Notes: generated from the letters alone by a model not told the origin. A stretch of 64,000 bases of DNA from Yinghuangia elevatio (GCF_040649515.1 NZ_JBEZFP010000020.1:25486-89485); one strand, 5' to 3'; shown: positions 8,268 to 17,352, numbered from the stretch's first letter. Translations and numbers: made by a program.

Positions 8268-8888
8268 TCAGCGGCCCGCCGCGGCGAAGGCGCCGAGGGC
8301 GAGAGTGCGCAGGAGGGCGGCCATCGTGTCGGGGCCGGGGGGACGCGGCCCGCGGTGGCCGGCGGCGGCGCTGTGCGGGGTCGAGTTGAGCAGTCCGAAC
8401 ACGGCGTGCACGGACGCGCGGGCCTGTGCCTCGGTGGCGGGCTGTGACTCGCGCGTGAAGCCCGGGTAGGCGTCGACGACGACGCCCACCCATATCTCCA
8501 CGTACGCCCGCTGGAGCCGCCGTACCTTGCGCTGGTCGGCCTCCGGCAGGCTCGCGAGGTCGCGGTCGTGCAGCACGATCAGCGCGGGCTCCGCGAGGGC
8601 GAAGTCGACGTGCCGGGTGATGAGCGCGTCCAGCCGGTCGGCCGGCGCGCCGTGCTCGTCGACGCATTCGCGGCCGCCGGAGAGCAGCCGTTCGCTGATG
8701 CCGATCAGCAGCTCGGCGAGCATCGCGTCCTTGCCGCGGAAATGCCGGTAGAGGCCGGGCCCGGTGATGCCGGACGCCGCGCCGATCTCGTCGACGCTGA
8801 CGCCGTGGAAGCCGCGTGCCGCGAAGAGGCGCGCGGCTTCGCGCAGGATTTGCGCGCGGCGCGGACTGGTGACCTGCTCGACCGACAT
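8268..8888 (-). CDS. TetR/AcrR family regulator of the leucine-catabolic locus
   Basis: About 206 residues from ATG 8888 (an alternative ATG lies at 8897). The N-terminal helix-turn-helix reads RAQILREAARLFAARGFHGVSVDEIGAASGITGPGLYRHFRGKDAMLAELL, with G-x-Y-x-H-F at the recognition helix. The C-terminal ligand domain is helical. The gene is divergent from the carboxylase operon across 116 bases that hold two matches to a 14-bp palindrome (8912-8925 and 8947-8960), so it is the obvious local repressor, probably responding to an acyl-CoA. Its order next to carboxylase, HMG-CoA lyase and acyl-CoA dehydrogenase genes resembles the Streptomyces coelicolor SCO2775-2779 region as I recall it. Confidence 0.88.
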   Translation of the reverse strand: MSVEQVTSPRRAQILREAARLFAARGFHGVSVDEIGAASGITGPGLYRHFRGKDAMLAELLIGISERLLSGGRECVDEHGAPADRLDALITRHVDFALAEPALIVLHDRDLASLPEADQRKVRRLQRAYVEIWVGVVVDAYPGFTRESQPATEAQARASVHAVFGLLNSTPHSAAAGHRGPRPPGPDTMAALLRTLALGAFAAAGR

Positions 8889-8911
8889 GGCCCCCATGCT
8901 AGACACGGATG

Positions 8912-8925
8912 TGAACGATCGCTAA
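8912..8925. promoter_or_regulatory. Predicted TetR operator, site A
   Basis: TGAACGATCGCTAA matches the self-complementary consensus YKARCGNNCGYTMR. It lies in the divergent promoter region between the TetR gene and the carboxylase operon. Its centre is 35 bp from that of site B. Confidence 0.6.
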
Positions 8926-8943
8926 CGTCGGGTCCATCAAGTT

Positions 8944-8963
8944 CTGTTAACGCTCGCTAACAG
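8944..8963. promoter_or_regulatory. Predicted TetR operator, site B
   Basis: CTGTTAACGCTCGCTAACAG is an imperfect 20-bp palindrome (16 of 20 positions symmetrical) with core TTAACGCTCGCTAA. It lies upstream of the carboxylase operon in the TetR/operon intergenic region. Confidence 0.7.
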
Positions 8964-9004
8964 GCGGCCGGTGGCGGGACGAGGCGACACACGGAGGCGG
9001 CGGC

Positions 9005-10693
9005 ATGCGGGCAACCCCCACGACCACCGGCGTCCGCGCGAACGGAACCGCCGCGCGCGCCGGTGCGGCGCCCTCGGCGGAGCTGGGGCCACGACTGGGC
9101 ACACGCGCGGACGTACACGGCGAGGCGTACCGGGCGAACACGCTCGCCCACATGGGTGAAGTCGCGGAACTGCGGCGACGGCTCGCGACCGCGGCCCTCG
9201 GCGGCGGCGAGACCGCCCGCGCCCGGCACGTTGCTCGCGGCAAGCTGCTGCCGCGCGAGCGCGTGGACACCCTGCTCGACCCCGGCTCGCCGTTCCTGGA
9301 GGTGGCCCCGCTCGCCGCCGACGGCCTGTACGACGGGGCGGCACCCGCGGCGGGCGTCGTCGCGGGCATCGGGCGCGTGTCGGGGCGCGAGGTCATGGTC
9401 GTGGCGAACGACGCGACGGTGAAGGGCGGCACGTACTACCCGCTGACCGTGAAGAAGCACCTGCGGGCGCAGGAGATCGCGTACGAGAACCGCCTACCGT
9501 GCGTGTATCTGGTCGACTCCGGCGGCGCCTTCCTGCCGATGCAGGACGAAGTCTTCCCGGACCGCGACCATTTCGGCCGCATCTTCTTCAACCAGGCGCG
9601 TATGTCGGCCGCGGGCATTGCGCAGATCAGCGCGGTGCTCGGGTCCTGTACGGCCGGCGGGGCGTACGTCCCGGCGATGAGCGACCAGACCGTCATCGTG
9701 CGCAACCAGGGCACCATTTTCCTGGGCGGGCCGCCGCTGGTGAAGGCCGCGACGGGCGAGGTCGTCACCGCGGAAGAACTCGGCGGCGGCGAGGTGCACG
9801 CCCGCACGTCGGGCGTCGTCGACCACCTCGCCGAAGACGACGCGCACGCGCTGCGCATCGTGCGCGACATCGTGGCCGGGCTCGGCCCGCGCACACCGCG
9901 GCCGTGGGACGTCGCCCCGGTGGAGGAACCGGCCGTCGACCCGGTCGGGCTGTACGGCGTCGTGCCCGCCGACAACCGCACGCCCTACGACGTGCGCGAG
10001 GTCATCGCCCGCATCGTCGACGGCTCGCGCTTCTCGGAGTTCAAGGCCGAGTACGGCGCGACGCTCGTCACCGGCTTCGCGCGCGTGCACGGCCACCCGG
10101 TCGGCATCGTCGCCAACAACGGCATCCTGTTCTCCGAATCGGCGCTGAAGGGCGCGCACTTCATCGAGCTGTGCGACCAACGGGCCATCCCGCTGCTGTT
10201 CCTGCAGAACATCACGGGCTTCATGGTCGGCCGGGCGTACGAGAACGGCGGCATCGCCAAGCACGGTGCCAAGATGGTCACCGCCGTCGCCACCACGCGC
10301 GTCCCCAAGTTGACGGTGGTGGTGGGCGGCTCGCACGGGGCGGGCAACTACTCGATGTGCGGCCGGGCGTACTCGCCGCGCTTCCTGTGGATGTGGCCGG
10401 GCGCCAAGATCTCCGTCATGGGCGGCGAACAGGCCGCCACCGTACTGGCCACCGTCAAGCGCGACCAACTCGCCGCGCGCGGCGAGGACTGGCCCGCGGA
10501 GGACGAGGCGGCCTTCCGGCAGCCGGTGCTCGACCAGTACGAACGGCAGGGCAGCGCGTACTACGCCACCGCCCGGCTGTGGGACGACGGGGTCATCGAC
10601 CCGCTCGACACCCGCACCGTCGTCGGTCTCGCGCTGACCGCGTGCGCCAACGCCCCCCTCGCCGACCCCGGCTTCGGCCTCTTCCGGATGTGA
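9005..10693 (+). CDS. Acyl-CoA carboxylase carboxyltransferase (beta) subunit, methylcrotonyl-CoA type
   Basis: 562 residues from ATG 9005 with GGAGG nine bases upstream. It has the two crotonase-like carboxyltransferase halves: an N-terminal acyl-CoA side (RARHVARGKLLPRERVDTLLDPGSPFLE, then YLVDSGGAFLPMQDEVFPD) and a C-terminal biotin side (GFMVGRAYENGGIAKHGAKMV, then GGSHGAGNYSMCGRAYSPRFLWMWP). The residues AYENGGIAKHG and FLWMWPGAKISVMGGEQAA resemble methylcrotonyl-CoA carboxylase beta more than propionyl-CoA carboxylase. It is the first gene of a four-gene operon with biotin-carrying alpha subunit, HMG-CoA lyase and dehydrogenase. Expected step: transfer of CO2 to 3-methylcrotonyl-CoA. 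Confidence 0.92.
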   Translation: MRATPTTTGVRANGTAARAGAAPSAELGPRLGTRADVHGEAYRANTLAHMGEVAELRRRLATAALGGGETARARHVARGKLLPRERVDTLLDPGSPFLEVAPLAADGLYDGAAPAAGVVAGIGRVSGREVMVVANDATVKGGTYYPLTVKKHLRAQEIAYENRLPCVYLVDSGGAFLPMQDEVFPDRDHFGRIFFNQARMSAAGIAQISAVLGSCTAGGAYVPAMSDQTVIVRNQGTIFLGGPPLVKAATGEVVTAEELGGGEVHARTSGVVDHLAEDDAHALRIVRDIVAGLGPRTPRPWDVAPVEEPAVDPVGLYGVVPADNRTPYDVREVIARIVDGSRFSEFKAEYGATLVTGFARVHGHPVGIVANNGILFSESALKGAHFIELCDQRAIPLLFLQNITGFMVGRAYENGGIAKHGAKMVTAVATTRVPKLTVVVGGSHGAGNYSMCGRAYSPRFLWMWPGAKISVMGGEQAATVLATVKRDQLAARGEDWPAEDEAAFRQPVLDQYERQGSAYYATARLWDDGVIDPLDTRTVVGLALTACANAPLADPGFGLFRM

Positions 10694-10701
10694 GCCGCCG
10701 C

Positions 10702-12894
10702 ATGTTCGACACGGTCCTCATCGCCAACCGGGGCGAGATCGCCCGACGCGTGGCCTCGACGCTCGCCGACAAGGGCATCCGCACGGCGGTCGTCCACACC
10801 GACGCCGACGAGGGCGCGCCGCATGTGCTGGAGGCGGACGTCGCCGTACGCGTGCCCGACTACCTCGACATCGCCGCCGTCGTCGCGGCGGCAGTGCGGG
10901 TGGGCGCCGACGCGATCCATCCGGGCTACGGATTCCTCGCCGAGAACGCGGAGTTCGCGCGTGCCGTCGAGGCCGCCGGCATCGTCTTCGTCGGACCGCC
11001 CGCGACGGCGATCGAGTTGATGGGCGACAAGATCCGCGCGAAGCAGACGGTCGCCGCGTCGGGCGTGCCCGTGGTGCCCGGCAGCAGCGGCGCGGGCCTC
11101 TCCGACGCCGAACTCGCCGACGAGGCCCGCAAGGTGGGCTTCCCGGTGCTGCTGAAGCCGTCCGCGGGCGGCGGCGGCAAGGGTATGCATCTCGTACGCG
11201 ACGAACGGCAGTTGGCGGACGAGATCGCCGCCGCGCGGCGCGAGGCGGCGGGCGCGTTCGGTGACGACACCCTGCTCGTCGAACGCTGGATCGACCGGCC
11301 CCGGCACATCGAGGTCCAGGTCCTCGCCGACACCCACGGCAACGTCATCCACCTCGGCGAACGCGAATGCAGTCTCCAGCGCCGCCACCAGAAGATCGTG
11401 GAAGAAGCCCCCTCCCCGCTGCTCGACGACCGGCAGCGCGCCGCGATGGGCGCCGCGGCCGTCGAAGCGGCTCGCTCCTGCGGGTACGTCGGCGCGGGCA
11501 CGGTCGAGTTCATCGTGTCGGCGGACCACCCCGACGACTACTACTTCATGGAGATGAACACCCGCCTCCAGGTCGAACACCCCGTCACGGAACTCGTCGT
11601 CGGCCTGGACCTCGTCGAGTGCCAGATCGACATCGCGGCCGGCGGCGAACTCCCGTTCGCGCAGGACGAAGTGGCGCCGCGCATGCGCGGACACGCGGTG
11701 GAGGCGCGCATCTACGCCGAGGACCCGGACCGTGGCTTCCTGCCGGGCGGCGGCCGCGTCCTCGTGCTGGACGAACCCCGGCACCTCGCACGCGTCGACT
11801 CCGGGCTCGCGGAAGGGGCCGAGGTCGGCACCGGCTACGACCCCATGCTCGCCAAGGTGATCGCGCACGGGGACGACCGCGACGGGGCGCTGCGCGTCCT
11901 GCGTACGGCGCTCACCGAGACGACGGTGCTCGGCGTGCACACCAACATCGGCTTCCTGGCCCGCCTGCTGGCACACCAGGACGTGGTGGCGGGCCGCCTG
12001 GACACCGGCCTGGTCGAGGCGGCGATGCCGTCGCTGCTGCGGGGGGACACGCCGCCGACGGTCGCGGTCCTGGCCGCGTTGCTCGCGCACGCGGCCTTGG
12101 AACCGGGGGCGGGGGCGAGCGAGGCGGGCACAGGATCGGGGCCGGAGCCGGGCGCGTCGGACGGATGGACCGATCCGTTCTCGGTGCCCTCGGGCTGGCG
12201 CCTCGGCGAACACGCGGCCACCGTCCACCGGTTCCGCGTCGAGGGTGCCGAACCGACCACGGTGCGGGTGCACGGGCGGGGGCGGCACACGGAGGTGTCG
12301 TACGACGCGGAGGAGAGCGCGGTCGAACGTACGGTGGTGCCCGCGCACATCGTGATCGGTGGGCCCGACCAGGTGCGGCTGACGTACGACGGATTGACCG
12401 AGACCTTCCGCTACGCCCTTGCCGACGACGGCAGTTGGTGGCTCTCACAAGGAGCGGAGACGTGGCGGGCGGCCCCCTATGACCCGGTGGCGTCGGGGGC
12501 GGGGGCAGGGGGTGTGGCGGGGGACGGCACGCTGGTGGCCCCCATGCCGGGGACCGTCACCGTCGTGAAGGCGGCCGCCGGGGAACGGGTGACGGCGGGT
12601 CAGGCGGTCGTGGTCGTCGAGGCGATGAAGATGGAGCACGCGGTGACCGCGCCCTTCGACGGCACCCTCGCGGAACTGCGGGTGGACGTGGGGTCCCGGG
12701 TCGCGCTGGACGAAGTCCTGGCGCTGGTCCACCCGGAGGAGGGCGGCGGCGCGGAGAGCGGCACCGAGGCCGGCGGCGCTGAAGCCGGCGGCACCGAGGC
12801 CGGCGGCACCGAGGCCGGCGGCAGCAAGGCCGGCGGCGCCGACCGGGACGACGCGGTTCGGAGCGGGGCAGTCGAAGGCGAGGACAAGTCATGA
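10702..12894 (+). CDS. Acyl-CoA carboxylase alpha subunit (biotin carboxylase/BCCP fusion)
   Basis: 730 residues from ATG 10702. A GTG at 10690 overlaps the previous stop and is also in frame. Order: biotin carboxylase N-domain (VLIANRGEIARRV), ATP-grasp (KPSAGGGGKGM, EMNTRLQVEHPVTE, RMRGHAVEARIYAEDP), a linker, and a C-terminal biotinyl domain with EAMKMEH, whose middle lysine is biotinylated. After the biotinyl domain comes an unusual Gly/Glu/Ala tail of about 50 residues built from EAGGT-type repeats. Carboxylates enzyme-bound biotin with bicarbonate and ATP for the beta subunit. The stop overlaps the next start (ATGA). Confidence 0.94.
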   Translation: MFDTVLIANRGEIARRVASTLADKGIRTAVVHTDADEGAPHVLEADVAVRVPDYLDIAAVVAAAVRVGADAIHPGYGFLAENAEFARAVEAAGIVFVGPPATAIELMGDKIRAKQTVAASGVPVVPGSSGAGLSDAELADEARKVGFPVLLKPSAGGGGKGMHLVRDERQLADEIAAARREAAGAFGDDTLLVERWIDRPRHIEVQVLADTHGNVIHLGERECSLQRRHQKIVEEAPSPLLDDRQRAAMGAAAVEAARSCGYVGAGTVEFIVSADHPDDYYFMEMNTRLQVEHPVTELVVGLDLVECQIDIAAGGELPFAQDEVAPRMRGHAVEARIYAEDPDRGFLPGGGRVLVLDEPRHLARVDSGLAEGAEVGTGYDPMLAKVIAHGDDRDGALRVLRTALTETTVLGVHTNIGFLARLLAHQDVVAGRLDTGLVEAAMPSLLRGDTPPTVAVLAALLAHAALEPGAGASEAGTGSGPEPGASDGWTDPFSVPSGWRLGEHAATVHRFRVEGAEPTTVRVHGRGRHTEVSYDAEESAVERTVVPAHIVIGGPDQVRLTYDGLTETFRYALADDGSWWLSQGAETWRAAPYDPVASGAGAGGVAGDGTLVAPMPGTVTVVKAAAGERVTAGQAVVVVEAMKMEHAVTAPFDGTLAELRVDVGSRVALDEVLALVHPEEGGGAESGTEAGGAEAGGTEAGGTEAGGSKAGGADRDDAVRSGAVEGEDKS
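12763..12834 (+). repeat. 15-bp in-frame tandem repeat encoding EAGGT/EAGGA units
   Basis: Four to five near-identical 15-bp units (GAGGCCGGCGGCACC type) sit at the 3' end of the carboxylase alpha gene. They encode a Gly/Glu-rich tail beyond the biotinyl domain. The repeat keeps the frame, so copy-number change would alter only tail length. Confidence 0.8.
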
Positions 12895-13832
12895 ACGCTC
12901 TGCCCATGGTCGTCCCGGAGGCCGGCCTTCCGGCACGCGTCACCATCCACGAGGTCGGGCCGCGCGACGGGCTCCAGAACGAGTCGGCGGTGGTCCCCGC
13001 CCATGTGAAGGCGGAGTTCATCCGGCGGCTCGCCGGGGTCGGGCTCACCACGATCGAGGCGACGAGCTTCGTACCGCCCGCCTGGGTGCCGCAACTGGCG
13101 GACGCGGCCGAGGTGTTCGCGGAGATCGAGGACCTCGCCGCGGTGGACCTCCCCGTGCTCGTGCCGAATCAACGCGGGCTCGACCGGGCCCTGGAGCTGG
13201 GCGCGCGGCACGTCGCGGTCTTCGCCAGTGCCACCGAGACGTTCGCGCAGCGGAACCTCAACCGCGGGCTGGAGGAGGCACTCGACATGTTCGCGCCCGT
13301 CGTGGCGCGCGCGACCGCGTCGGGCGTCCGTACCCGCGGCTACCTGTCGATGTGCTTCGGCGACCCGTGGGAAGGGGCCGTCGACCCCGCGCAGGTGGTC
13401 GACGTCGGCGTACGCCTCATCCAGATGGGCTGTTGGCAACTCAGCCTCGGGGACACCATCGGCGTGGCCACCCCGGGCCAAGTGACGGACATGATCGGCC
13501 GGTTCGCGGATGCCGGCATCGGCACCGACCGGCTCGCCGTGCACTTCCACGACACGTACGGCCAGGCACTCTCCAACACGCTGGCCGCGCTCCGTACGGG
13601 CGTCGCGACCGTGGACGCGTCGGCCGGCGGACTCGGCGGCTGCCCGTACGCCAAGAGCGCCACCGGCAACCTCGCCACCGAGGACCTGGTGTGGATGCTC
13701 ACCGGGCTCGGCGTCGACACCGGCGTCGACCTCGGCCGCCTCGTCGCCACAAGCACGTGGATGGCCGAACACCTGGGCCGACCCAGCCCGTCCCGTACCG
13801 TCCGCGCACTCGCGGGCGATCAGCAGAGGTAG
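12891..13832 (+). CDS. Hydroxymethylglutaryl-CoA lyase
   Basis: 313 residues, starting at ATG 12891 and overlapping the carboxylase alpha stop by four bases. It has the TIM-barrel DRE family motif EVGPRDGLQNE (about 20-30), the metal-binding HFHDTYG, and the HMG-CoA lyase signature AGGLGGCPYAKSATGN with the catalytic cysteine. Cleaves HMG-CoA to acetyl-CoA and acetoacetate, the last step of leucine breakdown. Translational coupling with the carboxylase fits a shared pathway. Confidence 0.94.
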   Translation: MNALPMVVPEAGLPARVTIHEVGPRDGLQNESAVVPAHVKAEFIRRLAGVGLTTIEATSFVPPAWVPQLADAAEVFAEIEDLAAVDLPVLVPNQRGLDRALELGARHVAVFASATETFAQRNLNRGLEEALDMFAPVVARATASGVRTRGYLSMCFGDPWEGAVDPAQVVDVGVRLIQMGCWQLSLGDTIGVATPGQVTDMIGRFADAGIGTDRLAVHFHDTYGQALSNTLAALRTGVATVDASAGGLGGCPYAKSATGNLATEDLVWMLTGLGVDTGVDLGRLVATSTWMAEHLGRPSPSRTVRALAGDQQR

Positions 13833-13841
13833 GCGACGATC

Positions 13842-15020
13842 ATGCTCGACCACAGACTCGACGACGACCTTGAGCTCCTGCGGGCGACCGTGCGGGAGTT
13901 CGCGCGCGACGTGATCGCGCCGGTGATCGGGGACCACTACGAGCGGCACGAGTTCCCGTACCCGATCGTGCGCGAGATGGGGAAGATGGGGCTGTTCGGC
14001 CTGCCGTTCCCCGAGGAATACGGCGGCATGGGCGGCGACTACCTGGCGCTCGGCGTGGCCCTGGAAGAACTGGCGCGCGTGGACTCGTCGGTCGCCATCA
14101 CCCTGGAGGCGGCGGTCTCACTGGGCGCCATGCCGATCCACAAGTACGGGACCGAGGAACAGAAGCGGCAGTGGCTGCCGAAGCTCTGCTCGGGGGAGAT
14201 GCTGGGGGCCTTCGGACTCACCGAGCCCGACGGCGGGTCGGACGCCGGAGCGACACGTACCACGGCGCGCCGCGACGACGCCACCGGCGAGTGGGTCATC
14301 AACGGCAGCAAGAGCTTCATCACCAACTCCGGGACGGACATCACGGGACTGGTGACAGTCACCGCCGTGACAGGCACGAAGCCCGACGGCGGCAAGGCGA
14401 TCTCCACGATCATCGTGCCCGCCGGCACGCCGGGCATGACCGTCGCCCCGCCGTACTCCAAGGTCGGTTGGAACGCCTCCGACACCCACGAACTGTCCTT
14501 CAGCGACTGTCGCGTGCCGGGCGAGAACCTGCTCGGGGAACTCGGCCGCGGCTACGCCCAGTTCCTGGGCATCCTGGACGAGGGGCGAATCGCCATCGCT
14601 GCGCTGGCCACCGGCTTGGCGCAGGGCTGCGTCGACGAGTCGGTCCGCTACGCCAGCGAACGCAAGGCGTTCGGACGGCCGATCGGCGCCAACCAGGCCA
14701 TCGCGTTCAAGCTTGCGGACATGGAACTGCGGGCGCACACAAGCCGGTTGACGTGGCGCCACGCGGCGTCCCGGATGGTCCACGGCGAGTCGTTCAAGCA
14801 CGAGGCCGCGCTCGCGAAGCTGTACACGTCCGAGGCGGCGGTCGATAACGCCCGTGAGGCGACGCAGATCCACGGCGGCTACGGCTACATGAATGAGTAC
14901 CCGGTGGCCCGCTTCTGGCGCGACTGCAAGATCCTCGAGATCGGCGAGGGCACGTCCGAGGTGCAGCGGATGCTCATCGCCAGGACGCTCGGCGTCGGGG
15001 AGGCCCTGACGCCGCGCTGA
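13842..15020 (+). CDS. Acyl-CoA dehydrogenase (AcdH / isovaleryl-branched-chain type)
   Basis: 392 residues from ATG 13842, nine bases after the HMG-CoA lyase stop. FAD and substrate motifs include FGLTEPDGGSDAG and the C-terminal QIHGGYGYMNEYPVARFWRD and EIGEGTSEVQR. The glutamate in GEGTSE (about residue 369) occupies the MCAD/SCAD catalytic-base position. Classical isovaleryl-CoA dehydrogenase has GAGTSE there and a Glu elsewhere, so this is closer to short/branched-chain dehydrogenases such as Streptomyces AcdH. Operon context indicates isovaleryl-CoA oxidation in leucine catabolism. Confidence 0.92.
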   Translation: MLDHRLDDDLELLRATVREFARDVIAPVIGDHYERHEFPYPIVREMGKMGLFGLPFPEEYGGMGGDYLALGVALEELARVDSSVAITLEAAVSLGAMPIHKYGTEEQKRQWLPKLCSGEMLGAFGLTEPDGGSDAGATRTTARRDDATGEWVINGSKSFITNSGTDITGLVTVTAVTGTKPDGGKAISTIIVPAGTPGMTVAPPYSKVGWNASDTHELSFSDCRVPGENLLGELGRGYAQFLGILDEGRIAIAALATGLAQGCVDESVRYASERKAFGRPIGANQAIAFKLADMELRAHTSRLTWRHAASRMVHGESFKHEAALAKLYTSEAAVDNAREATQIHGGYGYMNEYPVARFWRDCKILEIGEGTSEVQRMLIARTLGVGEALTPR

Positions 15021-15074
15021 CATCGGCCGCCTTGCCGGCCATTTCCCCCACCCCCCAAGCGATCGGCCCAGGCC

Positions 15075-15117
15075 GCCGCCGTCTCGTGGTCACCCCCCTC
15101 GACCACGAGGCGGCGGC
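15075..15117 (+). terminator. Terminator hairpin after the leucine-catabolic operon
   Basis: A 17-bp stem with one mismatch (15075-15091 with 15101-15117) and a 9-nt C-rich loop lies 55 bases after the acyl-CoA dehydrogenase stop. No T-run follows, as is usual for GC-rich genomes. Confidence 0.7.
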
Positions 15118-15123
15118 GCGAGG

Positions 15124-15336
15124 TCAGTTCGCCGGGAGCCATCCAGGCGGCGTCGGAGCCGCCCGAGCGAACAGGGGGACCGTGCGCGGAACGTCGGGCA
15201 GCCCGGGCAGCCGTACCGCGTGGTGCCTCGTGAACCCCCGTGGTGCGCTCTCCGTCGAGACATGCCGATAGCCCAACATCCCGGCAATGCGCTGCACTTC
15301 GTGCACGGGAATGGCGGCGCGCTTGCGTACGGTCAC
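15124..15336 (-). CDS. Possible small basic protein, unrecognised
   Basis: A 70-codon frame from GTG 15336 to a TGA at 15124. The product is basic (starts VRKRAAIPVHEVQRIAGML) with a Pro-rich C-terminus. Third-position G/C is high, which fits a real gene, but the purine-rich stretch lies too close to the GTG for a good ribosome site. It may pair with the small acidic frame just upstream on the same strand. No family recognised. Confidence 0.3.
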   Translation of the reverse strand: MTVRKRAAIPVHEVQRIAGMLGYRHVSTESAPRGFTRHHAVRLPGLPDVPRTVPLFARAAPTPPGWLPAN

Positions 15337-15388
15337 CTCCGCGAGGCCGCCGAGCCCCTCTCCCCGCCGCCGTACGATCCACCGTTAC

Positions 15389-15601
15389 TCACCCGGCCTC
15401 CTCAGGACCGAACCTGACACTGTGCAGAACACCCGCGAACACCTGTGCATAGTCCGGCCCTTCCTCCGCCGACGTGGCCTTGTTCATGACGGCGAGGCCG
15501 TCGTCCACGCGCTCGTGGAACTTCCCGCAGGCGTCGTCGAGTTCGTCGAAGCCGGTGCGGATCGGCCCGGTCTCCTCCAGAGCGCCGGGCTGTGGCGGCA
15601 T
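15389..15601 (-). CDS. Possible small acidic protein, unrecognised
   Basis: A 70-residue frame from ATG 15601. It is acidic and probably helical: FDELDDACGKFHERVDDGLAVMNKA. No clear ribosome binding site is visible and no family is recognised. The acidic/basic pairing with the downstream frame is suggestive only. The 15.02-15.67 kb stretch otherwise holds just the operon terminator. Confidence 0.35.
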   Translation of the reverse strand: MPPQPGALEETGPIRTGFDELDDACGKFHERVDDGLAVMNKATSAEEGPDYAQVFAGVLHSVRFGPEEAG

Positions 15602-15670
15602 GGGGACGTCACCGGGGCCGTGTAGGTTCTCGCGGCCGGGGCGGTTGAGGTTGAGGAGGGTGGGGGCAGG

Positions 15671-16321
15671 GTGTCGGACAGTTTCATGCTGGCTGCGCGC
15701 GTGCCGATGACGCGTGAGGGGTTCGAGGCGTGGTTGGACGCCGCGGTTCCGGGGGTTGAGGTGGTCGCCAACCCCGGTGAGATGTTCACCGGCTGGTTCT
15801 GGGACGGCTCCTCGTCGGCAGACCGGTGGGACCGGCTTGACGCGGACACGACGGCACGGGAGTTCTTTGCCGAGTGTGTCGAGGAGTCATGCGCCGGGCG
15901 GTCGACGACGGTGGTGCTCCTGCACCGCGAAGGTGCCTTGGAGGCGTACCTGTTTGAGGTCGGCTACGACGAATACACCATGCACACGGCGATGTTGCTG
16001 TTGGCCGGAGCCGGTCGGTTCAGGTCGGAGCCCGGGGACGACTACGTGCTGTTCTGGGCCGAGACCAGCGGGGCGTTGCTGAAGCCGTCGTCGGACGCCT
16101 GGCTGGCGGTGCTCTCGGTGGGGCAGGAAGGTGCGCGATTCGTCGGGCGCGTCGATCTGGCCGAGACGGTCGCGGCGCTGAAACCGGCCGAGGAGCGGTT
16201 CTACGCGTTGATCGAGCGCATGGCGGAGGACGAGGAGGAGTGGGACGCGGACGCCGGGGAGCCGTTCGCCGCCGAGACACCCCGCGACGCGTTGTTCGTG
16301 GATGCCGAGGTGTTGCGGTAG
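15671..16321 (+). CDS. Hypothetical acidic protein
   Basis: 216 residues from GTG 15671. It is soluble and acidic, with no signal peptide or membrane segment. Motif-like stretches are GWFWDGSSSADRWDRLDADTTAREFFAECVEES and an acidic C-terminus (MAEDEEEWDADAGEPF). The pattern resembles small actinobacterial cytosolic proteins of unknown function. It converges on the secreted GlcG-like gene 87 bases away. Confidence 0.7.
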   Translation: MSDSFMLAARVPMTREGFEAWLDAAVPGVEVVANPGEMFTGWFWDGSSSADRWDRLDADTTAREFFAECVEESCAGRSTTVVLLHREGALEAYLFEVGYDEYTMHTAMLLLAGAGRFRSEPGDDYVLFWAETSGALLKPSSDAWLAVLSVGQEGARFVGRVDLAETVAALKPAEERFYALIERMAEDEEEWDADAGEPFAAETPRDALFVDAEVLR

Positions 16322-16407
16322 CGGGGGAACTCGGCGGGACCGGGCGGGGTTCGCCGTCCGTGCCCGAAGGCGGCCGCGCGGCGCGGGCACGGGCGACGAC
16401 CCGGACG

Positions 16408-16998
16408 TCAGTGGCTGATCGCGGCGAGGCCGGCCTGGGCGTACTGCTCGTCGGAGAGTCCGCTCGGGGCACCTGCGACGCCGATGCCGGCGATGGGGGC
16501 GCCCTGGAACTGAACGGGCACGCCGCCGGCGAGGAACAGCGTGCCGGGGATGTCGGCCAGGGTCGGGTTCTGTTCGAGGCGTCCGACCAGGACCGAGGTG
16601 GGGGCGTTGAAGGACGCGGCGGTGTACGCCTTGAGGCGTGCCGACTCGTACGTGTGGGGCCCGGCGCCGTCGCCGCGCAGCTGCACGATGGCGTTGCCGT
16701 TGCGGTCCACGACGGCGACGCTGACGCGTTGGCCGTCGGCCTCGGCCGCGTCGAGGGCGGCCTGGGCGGCCCGTACGGCCGCTGCCTCGGTGAGGTGGTG
16801 GGTGGTGATGACGTTGTCGCCCCGGACGCCGTCACCACCCCGGACGCCGTCGCCACCCCGGGCCTGGCAACCGGCGTGGCAGTACTCGCCGGAGGCGGTG
16901 GTGGCGGTGGCGGGTACGGCGGTCGCCACGCCCATGCCCAGCACCACAAGGGAGGCGCCGACGGCGAGACGGGTCCGCAGGACGGGGAATCGGTTCAC
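16408..16998 (-). CDS. Secreted heme-binding (HbpS/GlcG, DUF336) family protein
   Basis: 196 residues from GTG 16998, chosen because AGGAG lies 5-6 bases upstream. The N-terminus has RTR followed by a hydrophobic core (LAVGASLVVLGMGVATAV) and Ala-x-Ala-like cleavage sites, so it is a Sec signal peptide. The mature part follows the HbpS/GlcG layout: LTEAAAVRAAQAALDAAEADGQRVSVAVVDRNGNAIVQLRGDGAGPHT, then SARLKAYTAASF, and GGVPVQFQGAPIAGIGVAGAPSG. Homologues bind heme or degradation products extracellularly. A short duplicated GGDGVR insert precedes the domain. The upstream gap to the MFS gene (16999-17352) shows no other feature. Confidence 0.88.
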   Translation of the reverse strand: MNRFPVLRTRLAVGASLVVLGMGVATAVPATATTASGEYCHAGCQARGGDGVRGGDGVRGDNVITTHHLTEAAAVRAAQAALDAAEADGQRVSVAVVDRNGNAIVQLRGDGAGPHTYESARLKAYTAASFNAPTSVLVGRLEQNPTLADIPGTLFLAGGVPVQFQGAPIAGIGVAGAPSGLSDEQYAQAGLAAISH

Positions 16999-17352
16999 AG
17001 TCACTCCTGAGGGAGGTGGCCGCCACGAGCGGGCGTGCCTTCCCGACAGTGCAGCAACCCCGTCCCGCAACCGACCCGGCGCCGCGCGGCGATCCACCGG
17101 ACCGGGCTACCCGGCCTGCGCCGAATGGTCGAGGACCCGCACGCAACGTCGCGGCGAGGCCGGGGGCACGAAGCGCCGGCGCCCCGGTTACCCCGGCCGG
17201 CCCGCGGACGGGACCTGCGCCGAACCCAACCGGGGCGCCTTGCCGCCCGCCGCGCCGCCACGCGAACTCATTTGCCCCGTCCGGAGTTTCATCGTGCGGA
17301 TCCCCGCGGCCGATGCGGGGCACCGGCCCCCGGCCGGGGCGTGCCAGGGCGA
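16999..17352. other. Intergenic region without recognised gene
   Basis: Lies between the HbpS-like gene and the end of the MFS gene, both on the - strand. Apart from the ribosome site of the HbpS-like gene, nothing convincing is visible. It must hold that gene's promoter unless it is read through from the MFS gene. Confidence 0.5.
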
